Position numbers and translations under genes: made by a program | Notes under the pieces: model-generated | Told to the model about the DNA's origin: nothing | The model's database searches: none | The model's input: the letters and a program-made list of their open reading frames with translations, nothing else | Origin: Balneola vulgaris DSM 17893 | GTDB taxonomy: Bacteria; Bacteroidota; Rhodothermia; Balneolales; Balneolaceae | Length of the DNA: 64,000 bases | Direction: 5' to 3' | NCBI RefSeq assembly: GCF_000375465.1 | Contig: NZ_AQXH01000001.1 | Coordinates: 434,130-498,129, forward strand | Shown here: positions 52,925 through 62,894 of the stretch, piece by piece | How the letters are laid out: every line of letters begins with the position of its first letter | How positions within the stretch are numbered: the first letter of the stretch is position 1

Positions 52925-55618
52925 TTATGATGCTTCAGGGGTATATCCGAGGTTTGATGAAAGCCATTTTTCAACTTCATCAACAGATTTTTGGGTTCGA
53001 TTAGCATAATCCTGTACTTGATCTTTTTGAATTTTACCCACTCCAAAGTATCTAGATTGAGGATGTGAGAAATAAAATCCACTAACAGACGAAGCTGGAT
53101 ACATCGCGCAACTATCCGTGAGAGCTATACCTGTATGTTTGGTGACATCCAGTAAGTCAAAGAGCATAGGCTTAGCGGTGTGGTCGGGACAGGCAGGATA
53201 CCCAGGCGCTGGGCGTATTCCTTGGTACTCTTCATTTATAAATCGGTCATTATTGAGCACGTCATCAGGTGCATAGCCCCAAAACTCTTTTCTAACCCGA
53301 TAGTGCATATACTCGGCGAGGGCTTCCGCTAATCGATCGGCAAGGGCCTTTACTAAAATCACCTTATAGTCATCGTGATTCGCTTTATATGTAGCAATCA
53401 GCTCTTCAATTCCTAAACCAGCCGTAACCGCAAAGAAGCCGATATAGTCTTCTTTGTTTACTGATTTGGGACAGACATAATCCGCTAAGCATGAATTAGG
53501 TTGATCGGCTCTTTTTTGGCCTTGTTGACGTAAGAACGGAAAGGTTTTAAGTGCTTTCTTAGTGGATGGGTCTACAATAGTTACATCATCTTGGTGCGCA
53601 TAAGCTGGGTAAATACCAATAATGGCTTTAGCACTTAGGCTGTTCTGATCTATGATTTCATCCAGCAACTGATTGGCGTCATCGAATAATTCTTCGGCTT
53701 GTTCCCCTACAACCTCATCATTGAGTATAGCAGGATATTTACCGGTTAGCATCCATGTTCTAAAAAAGGGGCTCCAGTCGATATACTCTCGTATTGTCTT
53801 TAAATCAACATCATCAAATACTTTAGTACCTAATAGCTTTGGCTGAAGTGGTGTGAAGTTTTCCCAATCGATACTAGTTCTATTACGTCGAGCTGCTTCA
53901 ATACTTAAGTATTTTTTCTTATTCGTACGTCGAGCATGGTCCTCACGAAGTTGAACATACTCCTGTTTGGTGGAGGTATGTACTTCTTTGGAAAGCTTGG
54001 CATTCACTAAGTTATTGCACACCGTAACCGCCCGAGAGGCATCTAAAATATGAATCACCGAGGCATCATAGCTTGGATCTATTTTTACTGCGGTATGAAT
54101 CTTTGAAGTGGTAGCTCCTCCAATGATAAGAGGGATATCCAATCCTCGTTTTTGCATCTCTTTCGCCACATCCACCATTTCATCAAGCGAAGGTGTAATA
54201 AGACCGCTTAAACCTATTACATCCACTTCATTTTTGATGGCTTCATCCAAGATTTTGTCGGCGGCTACCATAACACCCAAGTCGATAACATCGAAGTTAT
54301 TACAAGATAGCACCACTCCAACTATGTTTTTCCCAATGTCGTGAACATCCCCTTTTACAGTAGCGAGTAGAACACGAGGACGATTACTTACATCTTTGTT
54401 CTTCGCTTTTTCTTCCTCTAAATAAGGGGTTAGATAAGCCACCGATTGTTTCATCACACGTGCACTTTTCACCACTTGAGGTAGAAACATTTTACCCGAA
54501 CCGAATAAGTCGCCCACTACATTCATGCCGTCCATAAGTGGACCTTCAATTACTTCCAGAGGGGACTCGTATTTTTGGCGAGCTTCTTCGGTATCCTCGA
54601 TAATGTATTCAGTAATCCCTTTCACTAAGGAGTATGAAAGTCTTTTTTCGACTTCATACGTGCGCCATTCTTCTTCCTTTTTCTCTTTTTCGGTAGAATC
54701 GTGCTTATACTTTTCAGCTATATCTAATAACCGTTCGGTGGCATCCTCCCTTCTGTTCAGCAGTACATCTTCAACGGCCTCTAGTAAATCTGACGGAATA
54801 TCATCATATACTTCCAATTGGGTCGGGTTTACGATTCCCATATCCATACCGTGCTCTATAGCATGGTATAAGAATGCCGAGTGCATGGCCTCTCGAACTT
54901 TGTTATTCCCTCGGAATGAAAAGGATACATTGCTCACGCCTCCAATTACATGTGCCCCAGGCAGATGTGTTCGAATCCATTTTGCAGTTTTGAAGTAGTC
55001 AATGGCATTGGTTTTGTGTTCGTCCATGCCTGTTGCTACTGGGAAAATGTTAGGGTCTAGAATCACATCGGAAGGATCAAAACCTATTCGATCTACAAGC
55101 AGCTTATACGATCGTTCACAAATAGCAATCCTACGTTCATAGGTATCCGCTTGACCTTTCTCATCAAATGCCATGGCTATCACTGCTGCCCCATAGCGCT
55201 TAACGAGGTTTGCTCGACGTAGAAACTCCTCTTCTCCATCTTTGAGTGAAATAGAGTTCACAACGCCTTTTCCTTGTAAGGTCTTAAGTCCCTCTTCAAT
55301 CACCTCCCATTTTGAGGAATCAATCATGATTGGAATACGGGCGATGTCGGGTTCAGAAGCTATTAAGTTCAAGTACTGCGTCATCTCTTGAGCACTATCT
55401 AACATCCCTTCGTCCATATTCACATCAAGGATTTGGGCACCTCCCTCCACTTGATCTTTGGCTACATCTAAAGCCTGTTGATAATCTCTGTTCTTGATGA
55501 GGTTTAAAAATCGTTTCGATCCCGTAACATTGGTTCGCTCCCCTACATTAACAAAGTTTGAGTCTTCAGTAATAATCAGGGGTTCTAAACCACTTAGTGT
55601 AATTGGATTCGGTTTCAT
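52925..55618 (-). CDS. metH: Methionine synthase, C-terminal part (folate, cobalamin and reactivation domains)
   Basis: This 897-aa protein starts at ATG 55618, overlapping the first metH ORF as ATGA. It holds the methyl-THF-binding (pterin) domain beginning [14 protein letters not shown], the cobalamin cap, the cobalamin-binding domain with [16 protein letters not shown] (DxHxxG), and the AdoMet-dependent reactivation domain with [15 protein letters not shown] and YFGVGKI. Only the homocysteine domain is missing, supplied by the upstream ORF. The long open frame to 55711 continues inside that ORF and is not the true start. Confidence 0.94.
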   Translation of the reverse strand: MKPNPITLSGLEPLIITEDSNFVNVGERTNVTGSKRFLNLIKNRDYQQALDVAKDQVEGGAQILDVNMDEGMLDSAQEMTQYLNLIASEPDIARIPIMIDSSKWEVIEEGLKTLQGKGVVNSISLKDGEEEFLRRANLVKRYGAAVIAMAFDEKGQADTYERRIAICERSYKLLVDRIGFDPSDVILDPNIFPVATGMDEHKTNAIDYFKTAKWIRTHLPGAHVIGGVSNVSFSFRGNNKVREAMHSAFLYHAIEHGMDMGIVNPTQLEVYDDIPSDLLEAVEDVLLNRREDATERLLDIAEKYKHDSTEKEKKEEEWRTYEVEKRLSYSLVKGITEYIIEDTEEARQKYESPLEVIEGPLMDGMNVVGDLFGSGKMFLPQVVKSARVMKQSVAYLTPYLEEEKAKNKDVSNRPRVLLATVKGDVHDIGKNIVGVVLSCNNFDVIDLGVMVAADKILDEAIKNEVDVIGLSGLITPSLDEMVDVAKEMQKRGLDIPLIIGGATTSKIHTAVKIDPSYDASVIHILDASRAVTVCNNLVNAKLSKEVHTSTKQEYVQLREDHARRTNKKKYLSIEAARRNRTSIDWENFTPLQPKLLGTKVFDDVDLKTIREYIDWSPFFRTWMLTGKYPAILNDEVVGEQAEELFDDANQLLDEIIDQNSLSAKAIIGIYPAYAHQDDVTIVDPSTKKALKTFPFLRQQGQKRADQPNSCLADYVCPKSVNKEDYIGFFAVTAGLGIEELIATYKANHDDYKVILVKALADRLAEALAEYMHYRVRKEFWGYAPDDVLNNDRFINEEYQGIRPAPGYPACPDHTAKPMLFDLLDVTKHTGIALTDSCAMYPASSVSGFYFSHPQSRYFGVGKIQKDQVQDYANRTQKSVDEVEKWLSSNLGYTPEAS

Positions 55619-56628
55619 GATGCGCCCTCCAACACTTGAATGTTTCTTGGCTGAGCTGAAGAAGCAAGCCTCGCCATTTCTCGAATATGATCTGGTATTG
55701 TACCACAACAACCGCCCAAAATATTAACCAGTTGATCATCTAAATACGCTTTCACTTCACGACCCATTGCCTCAGGGTCTTGATCATACTCTCCGAATTC
55801 ATTGGGCAAGCCTGCATTAGGATAAGCACTTATAAAACACGGTGCTTTCTTTGCGAGTGTTTCTAGATGAGGTCGAAGTTGTTTGGCTCCTAGTGCACAA
55901 TTAAAGCCAATACTCAACATCGGTACATGACTCATAGATACTAAAAATGCTTCTGCTGTTTGTCCCGAAAGGGTTCTACCACTGGCATCGGTGATAGTAC
56001 CTGAAATCATTATAGGTTTAGTGATTTGTTTCTCATCAAACACATTTTGTATTGCAAACGCCGCTGCCTTCGCATTTAAGGTGTCAAAAACGGTTTCTAC
56101 CAGCAGTAAGTCTACGCCCCCATCAACGAGGCCTTCTACTTGTTCTTTGTAGGCTAGCACTAATTCATCAAAGGTAATCCCTCTGAAAGCGGGGTCGTTA
56201 ACATCTGGGGAAATGGATGCCGTTTTATTGGTAGGTCCTAGGGCTCCAGCTACAAATCGAGGTTTATCAGGATTGGCTTTAGTGAAGTTATCAGTGGCTT
56301 TCTTAGCAATTTCCGCAGAGCTTTTATTGATCTCGTAAACCACCGCTTCTAAGGCATAATCGGCCTGCGCAATGCTTGTACCACTAAAAGTATTCGTTTC
56401 AATGATATCAGCACCCGCTTCTAAATACTGTTCATGAATTTCTTGGATTACATCAGGGCGAGTAATCGAAAGTAAATCGTTATTCCCCTTGAGGTCGATG
56501 GCCGATTCCTGAAAACGGTTTCCTCTGAAATCATCTTCCGTTAGTTGGTATCGCTGAACCATAGTGCCCATAGCACCATCCAATACCAATACTCGTTTCT
56601 GTAGAAGTTCTGTAATGTGGTTATTCAC
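55615..56628 (-). CDS. Methionine synthase, N-terminal homocysteine methyltransferase domain
   Basis: A 337-aa protein starting with GTG 56628. It is the homocysteine/zinc domain of Met[24 protein letters not shown] at the start, [45 protein letters not shown] and the zinc-binding Cys-Cys of [13 protein letters not shown] near residue 312. It is separate from the rest of MetH and must pair with it. Expressed from the SAM riboswitch transcript. Confidence 0.94.
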   Translation of the reverse strand: MNNHITELLQKRVLVLDGAMGTMVQRYQLTEDDFRGNRFQESAIDLKGNNDLLSITRPDVIQEIHEQYLEAGADIIETNTFSGTSIAQADYALEAVVYEINKSSAEIAKKATDNFTKANPDKPRFVAGALGPTNKTASISPDVNDPAFRGITFDELVLAYKEQVEGLVDGGVDLLLVETVFDTLNAKAAAFAIQNVFDEKQITKPIMISGTITDASGRTLSGQTAEAFLVSMSHVPMLSIGFNCALGAKQLRPHLETLAKKAPCFISAYPNAGLPNEFGEYDQDPEAMGREVKAYLDDQLVNILGGCCGTIPDHIREMARLASSAQPRNIQVLEGAS

Positions 56629-56646
56629 TCTTTCTGGAATTGCGCT

Positions 56647-56663
56647 AAAAGAAAGAGAAAGAG
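56647..56663 (-). promoter_or_regulatory. Putative expression platform of the SAM riboswitch
   Basis: The RNA reads CUCUUUCUCUUUCUUUU. Its UCUUUCUUU can pair fully with AAAGAAAGA in the 5' strand region of the aptamer's P1, and its CUCUUUCU can pair fully with AGAAAGAG that runs into the GTG start (56635-56628). The two pairings compete, which suggests control at translation initiation. No terminator with a T-run lies between aptamer and start. Confidence 0.5.
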
Positions 56664-56671
56664 ATGGATAT

Positions 56672-56781
56672 CACTTATTTTTCTTATTTCAATGATGAAA
56701 TAAGTGGGATTTGGCACCTTTCACTAGCGTGATGGTTGCCAAGACTTCATAGGGCCCATTCCCTCAGTCTTTCTTTATAAG
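56672..56781 (-). ncRNA. SAM-I (S-box) riboswitch upstream of metH-metF
   Basis: On the minus strand the sequence begins CTTATAAAGAAAGACTGAGG, then GGGCCCTATGAAGTC, TTGGCAACC, a short hairpin, and GGTGCCAAATCCC. These are the conserved SAM-I core strings (GAGGGA, GCCCTATGAA, GGCAACC, GGTGCCAAATCC), in the right order and spacing. The 3' boundary is approximate: two possible closing AAATAAG strands lie at 56683-56690 and 56672-56680. High SAM should lower expression of the methionine operon. Confidence 0.93.
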
Positions 56782-56798
56782 CTTGTTAAAATGTATCG

Positions 56799-56829
56799 CA
56801 AATATAGGAGTTCTAAGCTTTCATGCAAA
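56799..56829 (-). promoter_or_regulatory. Promoter of the metH-metF operon (TTTG-N19-TATATTTG)
   Basis: On the minus strand TTTG (56829-56826) and TATATTTG (56806-56799) are spaced by exactly 19 bases, a full match to the Bacteroidota primary sigma consensus. Transcription would begin about 10-20 bases before the riboswitch. The TATATT(T/C)G element recurs at the trp promoter. Confidence 0.75.
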
Positions 56830-56855
56830 AGCCAATCTGCTAAACGCTATTTCAA

Positions 56856-59246
56856 TCAGTTCGTGGTAGAACCATGCTGAGCACTTCGTGTGTACTTTGC
56901 TATAATCTGATAAAGGGTAACAGGATCGAATGGCTTTGGCACTATGGTATCTACCCCAACATCATAGGCTTTTTTATGCTCTTCAAATACATTGGATGCC
57001 GTTAGTGCAATGATAGGAGTTTTCTTTTCTTGATCTTTTTGCTTCTCCCGTATCTCTAAAGTGGTCTCATATCCGTCTTTAATGGGCATATGAAGATCCA
57101 TGAGTATGATATCAAAGCTTTGCTTCTGAAGCTCTCTCATTGCTTCCATGCCGTTTTCACATATAGTAGGCACTATCCCCCATTTCGATAAGAATATTTT
57201 CAATACCTGAATGTTCACCGGATTGTCTTCAACAAGCAAAGCACTCACATTTTGAAGTGGTTCTAAAGCTTCTAATTCTTTGCGGTCAAAGGACTTCTTA
57301 TGGTCGTATTTTCCTTTTTTGTATACAATTTCGAATGAAAAGGTAGTTCCAACACCTACTTCACTTTCTACTTTAATCTCACTGTTGTGAAGGGCTAAAA
57401 GGCGTTTAGTAATGGTTAAGCCAAGACCAGTCCCTCCGTATTTACGGTGCACTTCTTTAGTTGCTTGGCTGAAGCTTTCAAAGATCGTATCCAATCGATC
57501 CTTAGGCACCCCGATACCTGTGTCTTTCACCTCAAAGTATATACGTGCTTCCTCATCCGATTGGTCTACAAGCTTCACCGCAACATCAACACTTCCCTTC
57601 TGGGTGAATTTTAATGCATTGGAAACGAGGTTGTTCAATACTTGAGTAAGCCTAGTTGGATCGCCAATAAGGTATTCCGGAATTCTATCATCATGATCGA
57701 ATCGCAGATATACATCTTTTTTAATGGCCTGATTATAAAATGATTGATAGATGTTGGTTAATAGAGGCAATAATGGGAAATCAATTTGCTCTAACTCAAT
57801 TTTATCTGCTTCAGCTTTAGAGTACTCAAGCACATCATTTACAATCGAAAGCAGGTTGGTAGATGAGAATGACAATACATCTAGATATTGTTTCTGATCA
57901 GCTCTAGGGTTTTCGCTCACCAATAAATTCGTCATGCCTACTACGGCATTCATTGGCGTTCTAATTTCATGGCTCAACACGGATAGGAATTGGGCTTTTT
58001 GCTCGGCTGCATCTTCAATCTGTTTATTCTGAAGCATTAGGAGCTCATTGAGCTTCTTTTTAGCGCGTATTTGATTATAGAGCAAGATTAGTCCTCCTAC
58101 TACTAACACCAATACTAATATGAGCAAATTCCGAATCTTAGCTTCTTGACTTAATTTTAGTTCCTGAAGTGCAGTTTGCTCATTCAATAAAGCAATTTCT
58201 TGATCTTGTTTCTCCGCATTGAAGGTAGCTCGTAATTCCGCTATTCGATTTTGATTGTCTATGGATTGAAGGCTGTCTTTAATAGAAGCATGCAGTCGCG
58301 AGTATTCTAAAGCTGCTCTAAAACTGTCGATGGATGCATAGGTCATTGCAAGGTCATTATACGCATTCATGAGTCCGCTTAAATTCAGAACGGCTTCAAA
58401 TTCAGCAATGGCATTTTCGTAATTTGAAATAGCTATATTATTACGCCCCAATTGATTAAATAGAGAAGCTATATTCATATAACTGTATCCTACCCCGTTT
58501 CTATCACCCAATTTCTTTTCAATAATAAGCGATCTTTGATGATAGTCGATGGCCGTTCTAGTGTCACCTGATAAGCGATAAACCTCTGCCATATTATTAT
58601 AAACGGCAGCTAAGCCAGGCTCAAAGTTCAACGTGATCATTAATTCCATAGCCTGTTGGAAATAGTCTTTGGCTACCGACTGATTTTCTTTGAGGTGATA
58701 GATCTCACCGATGTTATTCAAACTGCGTGCTATGCCAAGAGAATCGTCTAAGGTACGTTTGGTTGCTAGAGAACGCTGATGGAATTCTAAGGAAAAGTCG
58801 AGTTCGCCTAAGTTTTTGTATAGAATCCCTAAGTTATTTTCGATTTTGGCAATACCAGCCGTATCACCGATATCTTCCCGAACTCTTAGAACATCTAAAA
58901 AGTTCTGAAGTGCTGTTGGGGCATCCCCTTGTACACTAGCTATAATCCCAAGCTGATTATAAATCTCTGCCTCGAAGGGTTTTTGGCTATCTAAGCTGAT
59001 GAGGGCCAATGCTGAATCAGCGTATGCTTTTGCTAAATTTGGATTTGAAAATCGATGTTCAATTACAAGATCTATATAACTCTGAATTTTCGAGTTAGGT
59101 TGGCTTAAATTTTGATCTTGGGTGGAAGTTTGAGAATCTAAGTAATTACTAGAAGCACTCTTAACCGCACGCTCAGAAAACAATCTAGGTGCTTGTAACG
59201 CCATTAACAGCGTTAAGAATACGATTAATCCCGTTTTCTTTATCAA
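56856..59246 (-). CDS. Hybrid histidine kinase with periplasmic TPR sensor and receiver domain
   Basis: The 796-aa protein starts with TTG 59246, preceded by GGAGAG. A signal/anchor segment (5-20) is followed by six or so TPR units (about 95-330), a membrane helix (371-390), a HisKA domain with LSVLSHEIRTP (His426), and an HATPase domain with NNLVSNALKFTQKG (N box), DTGIGVP and GGTGLGL. A receiver domain with LLVEDNPVN, Asp717 in ILMDLHMP and a late PKPF Lys ends the protein. There is no DNA-binding domain and no partner regulator nearby. The stimulus is unknown. Confidence 0.9.
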   Translation of the reverse strand: MIKKTGLIVFLTLLMALQAPRLFSERAVKSASSNYLDSQTSTQDQNLSQPNSKIQSYIDLVIEHRFSNPNLAKAYADSALALISLDSQKPFEAEIYNQLGIIASVQGDAPTALQNFLDVLRVREDIGDTAGIAKIENNLGILYKNLGELDFSLEFHQRSLATKRTLDDSLGIARSLNNIGEIYHLKENQSVAKDYFQQAMELMITLNFEPGLAAVYNNMAEVYRLSGDTRTAIDYHQRSLIIEKKLGDRNGVGYSYMNIASLFNQLGRNNIAISNYENAIAEFEAVLNLSGLMNAYNDLAMTYASIDSFRAALEYSRLHASIKDSLQSIDNQNRIAELRATFNAEKQDQEIALLNEQTALQELKLSQEAKIRNLLILVLVLVVGGLILLYNQIRAKKKLNELLMLQNKQIEDAAEQKAQFLSVLSHEIRTPMNAVVGMTNLLVSENPRADQKQYLDVLSFSSTNLLSIVNDVLEYSKAEADKIELEQIDFPLLPLLTNIYQSFYNQAIKKDVYLRFDHDDRIPEYLIGDPTRLTQVLNNLVSNALKFTQKGSVDVAVKLVDQSDEEARIYFEVKDTGIGVPKDRLDTIFESFSQATKEVHRKYGGTGLGLTITKRLLALHNSEIKVESEVGVGTTFSFEIVYKKGKYDHKKSFDRKELEALEPLQNVSALLVEDNPVNIQVLKIFLSKWGIVPTICENGMEAMRELQKQSFDIILMDLHMPIKDGYETTLEIREKQKDQEKKTPIIALTASNVFEEHKKAYDVGVDTIVPKPFDPVTLYQIIAKYTRSAQHGSTTN

Positions 59247-59345
59247 TTAACTCTCCATTCCGAATATTTTTAGCCTGCCTTCCAGTTACTGTTTAATTTA
59301 TTCGAACTGAAGAACTAAAAAAATTAGAATAATAGTTCCTACGAC

Positions 59346-60962
59346 TTAAAATTTTGTGGTGAAGCGTAAATGAATCTTACCGTTGTCGATGGTTGTTTGT
59401 GCCGACAATGCGTAAGTGAGTTTAAGCCTGCCTAATCTAGTAGCTAAATCAAAGCCCAATCCTCCTGAATAGAGGTCTTTTTGAATTGTATTTGATGCGT
59501 TCTTTTTCTCAAAATATCCACCGGCGGCAAAGAGGAAGAAATAGGATTGTTGGCGTGAAGTAATCCATCTTAATTCAACATCGCCCCAGATATATTGGCT
59601 TGCTAGAAACTGTTCTTCGGCATACCCCCTGATCGAATTTGCTCCCCCAATTCGTTGATAATCGGTATCGCGAAACTCATCGCCTAATAAGGAAAATCCT
59701 CGTATGCGCATCGCTAACACTTGCTGTTTACTTAACTGAGTATATTTATCAACTAAACCTTCTAAGTAATTATACCTCAGTATATTATTATCATCTGATT
59801 TTGAGCTTCGTGCATATCTTCCAAGTGTTAATGCCAATCTATTTCCAGCTATGGGCACCTCATTATTCACCACCGAATTAAACAGAAATCCTAACTCAAA
59901 GCCACTTGCCTTACCATCCTCCTCATTCACAGAAGGTACCTCGTCATTCACATTTACTACTTTGTGATACAAGCTACTTTGAATGCTTAATGTAGAGGTC
60001 ATCATGTACCCCAAACTCACATCCATGGTTCGTTGTTGATAAGTACTATCATTTTGAAAGAAGGCAAACTCAAGACCAAGCTCTAAAGGCAACGGTCCTA
60101 TCCAATACTGATGCGTAGCTAATTGCAACCTACTCACTTCTGGTCGCACTCTTTGATACACTAGATCCACACTGTTGCCTTCAGTAAATACATTCCATGC
60201 CGTGCCTTTAAAGTCCCCCACAAGCTGCCCCGCTCCATTCGCATTGGGCACATACCCAATCAATCCCTCTACTTCATTCCTGTTCAATTCCACTACTGTA
60301 AGCAGAACGGAATATGCCCCAGACTCATCTTTAACCCACTCCCATTCATCAACTGACTCGAATAATCCGCTATTCAATAAATTTTCTCGAGCTTCTTTTA
60401 CGGCTGTTAAATCTAAATTCCCCTGATTGCTAACCCTGGATATTTTTCGAAGATATGCGTCGGAATGAATGGTATTACCGACTATGAAAAGCTCTTTTAC
60501 TTGAACCGGCTCACCACTATCGATAGAAATATCGAGCTTTAGCTGTTTTTTGACGGTATCAACTTCAGCCTTTCTGACAATTACCTCGGCTTCTACATAG
60601 CCTTCCTTTTTATAGTCTTCTATGGTTTGTTGCAGCGTCTCTTCAACTATAAACCGATTATAACTTTGTTGATGAAGGGCTTTAATAGAAATAGGCACCT
60701 CATCGTACTTAACTAAGCGAATATGGTATACAGGCCCTGTGTTAACTATTGGAGTACTGGATGCGTTTTGTGATATAGAAACTTCAAGAAAACCAAGATC
60801 GCGATAATAACTAAGCAGATCTTTGGGAAGGGTCAGCGTTGCATCGGTATTAAATTGAAGAACCTTCTCTTCCCCATTCTCAATTACACGCGTAGTTTGC
60901 TGTGCTTGAACAACTTGGAAGAGAAGGCTAAATAAAAACGATAAATGGAAGGCTTTGAGCAT
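59346..60962 (-). CDS. Omp85-family outer-membrane protein (BamA/TamA-like)
   Basis: Of 538 aa, a signal peptide (to about residue 20) is followed by two to three POTRA-like modules (about 75-240, with VKELFIVGNTIHSDAYLRKISRV) and a barrel. The barrel includes RIGGANSIRGYAEEQFLAS, the conserved (V/I)RG(F/Y) loop of the Omp85 superfamily, and ends in RFTTKF. It is shorter than BamA, so it is more like TamA or a BamA-like accessory. It follows speE on the same strand at 17 bases. Cargo unknown. Confidence 0.82.
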   Translation of the reverse strand: MLKAFHLSFLFSLLFQVVQAQQTTRVIENGEEKVLQFNTDATLTLPKDLLSYYRDLGFLEVSISQNASSTPIVNTGPVYHIRLVKYDEVPISIKALHQQSYNRFIVEETLQQTIEDYKKEGYVEAEVIVRKAEVDTVKKQLKLDISIDSGEPVQVKELFIVGNTIHSDAYLRKISRVSNQGNLDLTAVKEARENLLNSGLFESVDEWEWVKDESGAYSVLLTVVELNRNEVEGLIGYVPNANGAGQLVGDFKGTAWNVFTEGNSVDLVYQRVRPEVSRLQLATHQYWIGPLPLELGLEFAFFQNDSTYQQRTMDVSLGYMMTSTLSIQSSLYHKVVNVNDEVPSVNEEDGKASGFELGFLFNSVVNNEVPIAGNRLALTLGRYARSSKSDDNNILRYNYLEGLVDKYTQLSKQQVLAMRIRGFSLLGDEFRDTDYQRIGGANSIRGYAEEQFLASQYIWGDVELRWITSRQQSYFFLFAAGGYFEKKNASNTIQKDLYSGGLGFDLATRLGRLKLTYALSAQTTIDNGKIHLRFTTKF

Positions 60963-60979
60963 ATACGCTAACCGGATGA

Positions 60980-61837
60980 TTAGCGTATAATTTCGGCTAC
61001 AAAATTTGGTAATGCAAACGAAGCTGAATGCACGTCTTTATTGTAGTATTTCAGAGAGTTACCAAAGGTCTCTAAGCCTTGCTCTACCCTCGCTAATACT
61101 TCACTATCATTGGCACGAATTCCCTTTGAAGCATAAGCGAAGCTCCACATACCAGCAGGGTACAACGGAATGTATCCCAAATACATAGATGATTCATCAA
61201 ATACTTCTGTTAAGGCATTAAATACCTTTTTCATGCTTGGGTAATATTCCTTCACCCATGGGGATTCAGTTTGACCAGTAATCACTCCGTTTTCGGTTAA
61301 AGCATTGAAACAGAACTCAAAGAAATCCTTTTCAAATAACCCTTCAGCTGGACCAACAGGATCTGAGCCGTCAATAATGATTACATCATACTCATTAGTC
61401 GCAGCCTTTACGAATGCAATGCCGTCTTCGAAATGCACGGTAAGTCTTGGATCATCCCAAGCGCCAACAGCTGGCAAAAACTCTTTAGAGGCTCTAACTA
61501 CTGCCTCATCGATCTCAACCATATCAACAACCTTAACGGATGGATGTCGCAAAACCTCGCGCGCTGTACCGCCATCTCCGCCACCGATAATCAACACCTT
61601 TTCAGGGTTAGGATGCGCAAACATCCCTACATGGCTAAGCATCTCATGGTATACAAACTCGTCTTTTTCAGAGAGCATCACCATCCCATCGATAGTCATG
61701 AGGTTACCCCATGCATCGGTTTCAAACACCTCTACTTTCTGATAAGGAGTTTGCTCAGAGAACAACACCTTCTTAACGCCAACGGTTAAGCCTGTTTTCC
61801 CTTTATAATATTCGTTGTATTGCGTTGTGGCCATCAT
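60980..61837 (-). CDS. speE: Spermidine synthase
   Basis: SpeE moves an aminopropyl group from decarboxylated SAM to putrescine, or to agmatine in some lineages. The 285-aa protein has VFETDAWGNLMTIDGMVMLSEKDEFVYHEMLSH (partial), LIIGGGDGGTAREVLRHPSVKVVDMVEID (dcSAM site) and IIIDGSDPVGPAEGLF. Together with the adjacent arginine decarboxylase and SAM decarboxylase it forms a polyamine block; the amine acceptor here could be agmatine or putrescine. Confidence 0.92.
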   Translation of the reverse strand: MMATTQYNEYYKGKTGLTVGVKKVLFSEQTPYQKVEVFETDAWGNLMTIDGMVMLSEKDEFVYHEMLSHVGMFAHPNPEKVLIIGGGDGGTAREVLRHPSVKVVDMVEIDEAVVRASKEFLPAVGAWDDPRLTVHFEDGIAFVKAATNEYDVIIIDGSDPVGPAEGLFEKDFFEFCFNALTENGVITGQTESPWVKEYYPSMKKVFNALTEVFDESSMYLGYIPLYPAGMWSFAYASKGIRANDSEVLARVEQGLETFGNSLKYYNKDVHSASFALPNFVAEIIR

Positions 61838-61842
61838 CTACC

Positions 61843-62337
61843 CTATTTGTACCAAAGCACTGCCGCTGCAAAAGTAGCCGCACACTTCTCAACTTGATGT
61901 TCCACACCTACAAACTTAATCTCTTTTAAAGCACGTTTTCTGTACTCAAAAGCATCCACAACCATTTGCTTTACGATGGTTTCAACATACTCTAATCGAG
62001 TATGATCTTCGAATTCCATGATTACACCCGGCTGAGTATCATCTTCTGGAATACCCACGGCTACTGCTGATGCAATCCACATTTGAGGGGTCTGAGAATC
62101 GATATGTGCATATGCCAATGGAATTAAACCACCGCCTGGAAGTTCAATCTCGTTGCGCTCAACTTGCTCGGCACCCGGAGGGCAAATACTGCTCATCCTC
62201 ATTAAGTTTGTATCACCTACACCCGCTTCTAATAATGCGTTATCAAAGGCATTTAAACGCGTATTACCTTCTGCAGCTCCCGAAACTAGACAATACACAT
62301 TCGGGGTTTCTACCATTCTGAAACTTGATTTACTCAC
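61843..62337 (-). CDS. Pyruvoyl-dependent arginine decarboxylase
   Basis: A 164-aa proenzyme of the PvlArgDC family, making agmatine from arginine. The self-processing Ser-Ser pair is in NLMRMSSICPPGAE (49-50). Other family elements are VSGAAEGNTRLNAFDNALLEAGV, GGGLIPLAYAHI and the conserved C-terminal Glu/Cys region. This short form is typical of archaea, Chlamydiae and some bacteria, distinct from SpeA. It starts 17 bases downstream of speD. Confidence 0.9.
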   Translation of the reverse strand: MSKSSFRMVETPNVYCLVSGAAEGNTRLNAFDNALLEAGVGDTNLMRMSSICPPGAEQVERNEIELPGGGLIPLAYAHIDSQTPQMWIASAVAVGIPEDDTQPGVIMEFEDHTRLEYVETIVKQMVVDAFEYRKRALKEIKFVGVEHQVEKCAATFAAAVLWYK

Positions 62338-62354
62338 TGTACTAAAAAATTAAA

Positions 62355-62759
62355 TTACTGATTAATGACTTCGCTGGAAGGCTTAAACAAAAGTCGTTGG
62401 CCTTGAGGAACTTTGAATAATCCTCGCTTCATTTCCATACTGGAAGTGTTTTTAGAGGAAAAGGCTTCTTTAAGAAATTCTTGTATTACCCAGGGATCAA
62501 TAGTCTCCCCACAGGTAAATATATCAACGGCGGCGTAATTGTATTCGGGCCAGGTATGAATAGCGACATGAGATTCGGCTATTACCACGACGCCACTAAC
62601 GCCATAAGGACTAAATTTGTGAAAATTATGTGAGATGATAGTTGCATTCGCTTCTTTCGTAGCGTCCAACATCGACTCTTCGATATACTCTACATCATTA
62701 ATCGAAGAGCTTTCACAATCGTAAAACTCAACTAGAATCTGTCGCCCAAGTGCTTCCAA
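62355..62759 (-). CDS. speD: S-adenosylmethionine decarboxylase proenzyme
   Basis: SpeD makes decarboxylated SAM for SpeE. The 134-aa protein is the short class 1B type. It cleaves at Glu62-Ser63 in [24 protein letters not shown]; Ser63 becomes the pyruvoyl group, and His68 and the Cys near 83 are the processing/catalytic residues. The start is TTG 62759. It leads the speD - arginine decarboxylase - speE - Omp85 run. Confidence 0.94.
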   Translation of the reverse strand: MEALGRQILVEFYDCESSSINDVEYIEESMLDATKEANATIISHNFHKFSPYGVSGVVVIAESHVAIHTWPEYNYAAVDIFTCGETIDPWVIQEFLKEAFSSKNTSSMEMKRGLFKVPQGQRLLFKPSSEVINQ

Positions 62760-62894
62760 TAGGGTATAAAATAAAATGGTTAATGTTCGCTTTTACAGCT
62801 TTGGTTATTAATGTTGAACAGTTATACTTCCCAAAAGTTCAATATTTGTGACCGAGCATAAAGGGATAAAGATACGCATAATTACTAAAACTCA

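Noticed and set aside
55619-55711. A longer form of metH part 2 starting at 55711.
   Set aside because: The extra residues are the other frame of the upstream metH ORF; the ATGA overlap at 55618 gives the normal domain start.
61305-61742. A 145-codon plus-strand frame opposite speE.
   Set aside because: speE motifs on the other strand are complete; the Ser/Pro/Thr-rich frame is a typical antisense shadow.
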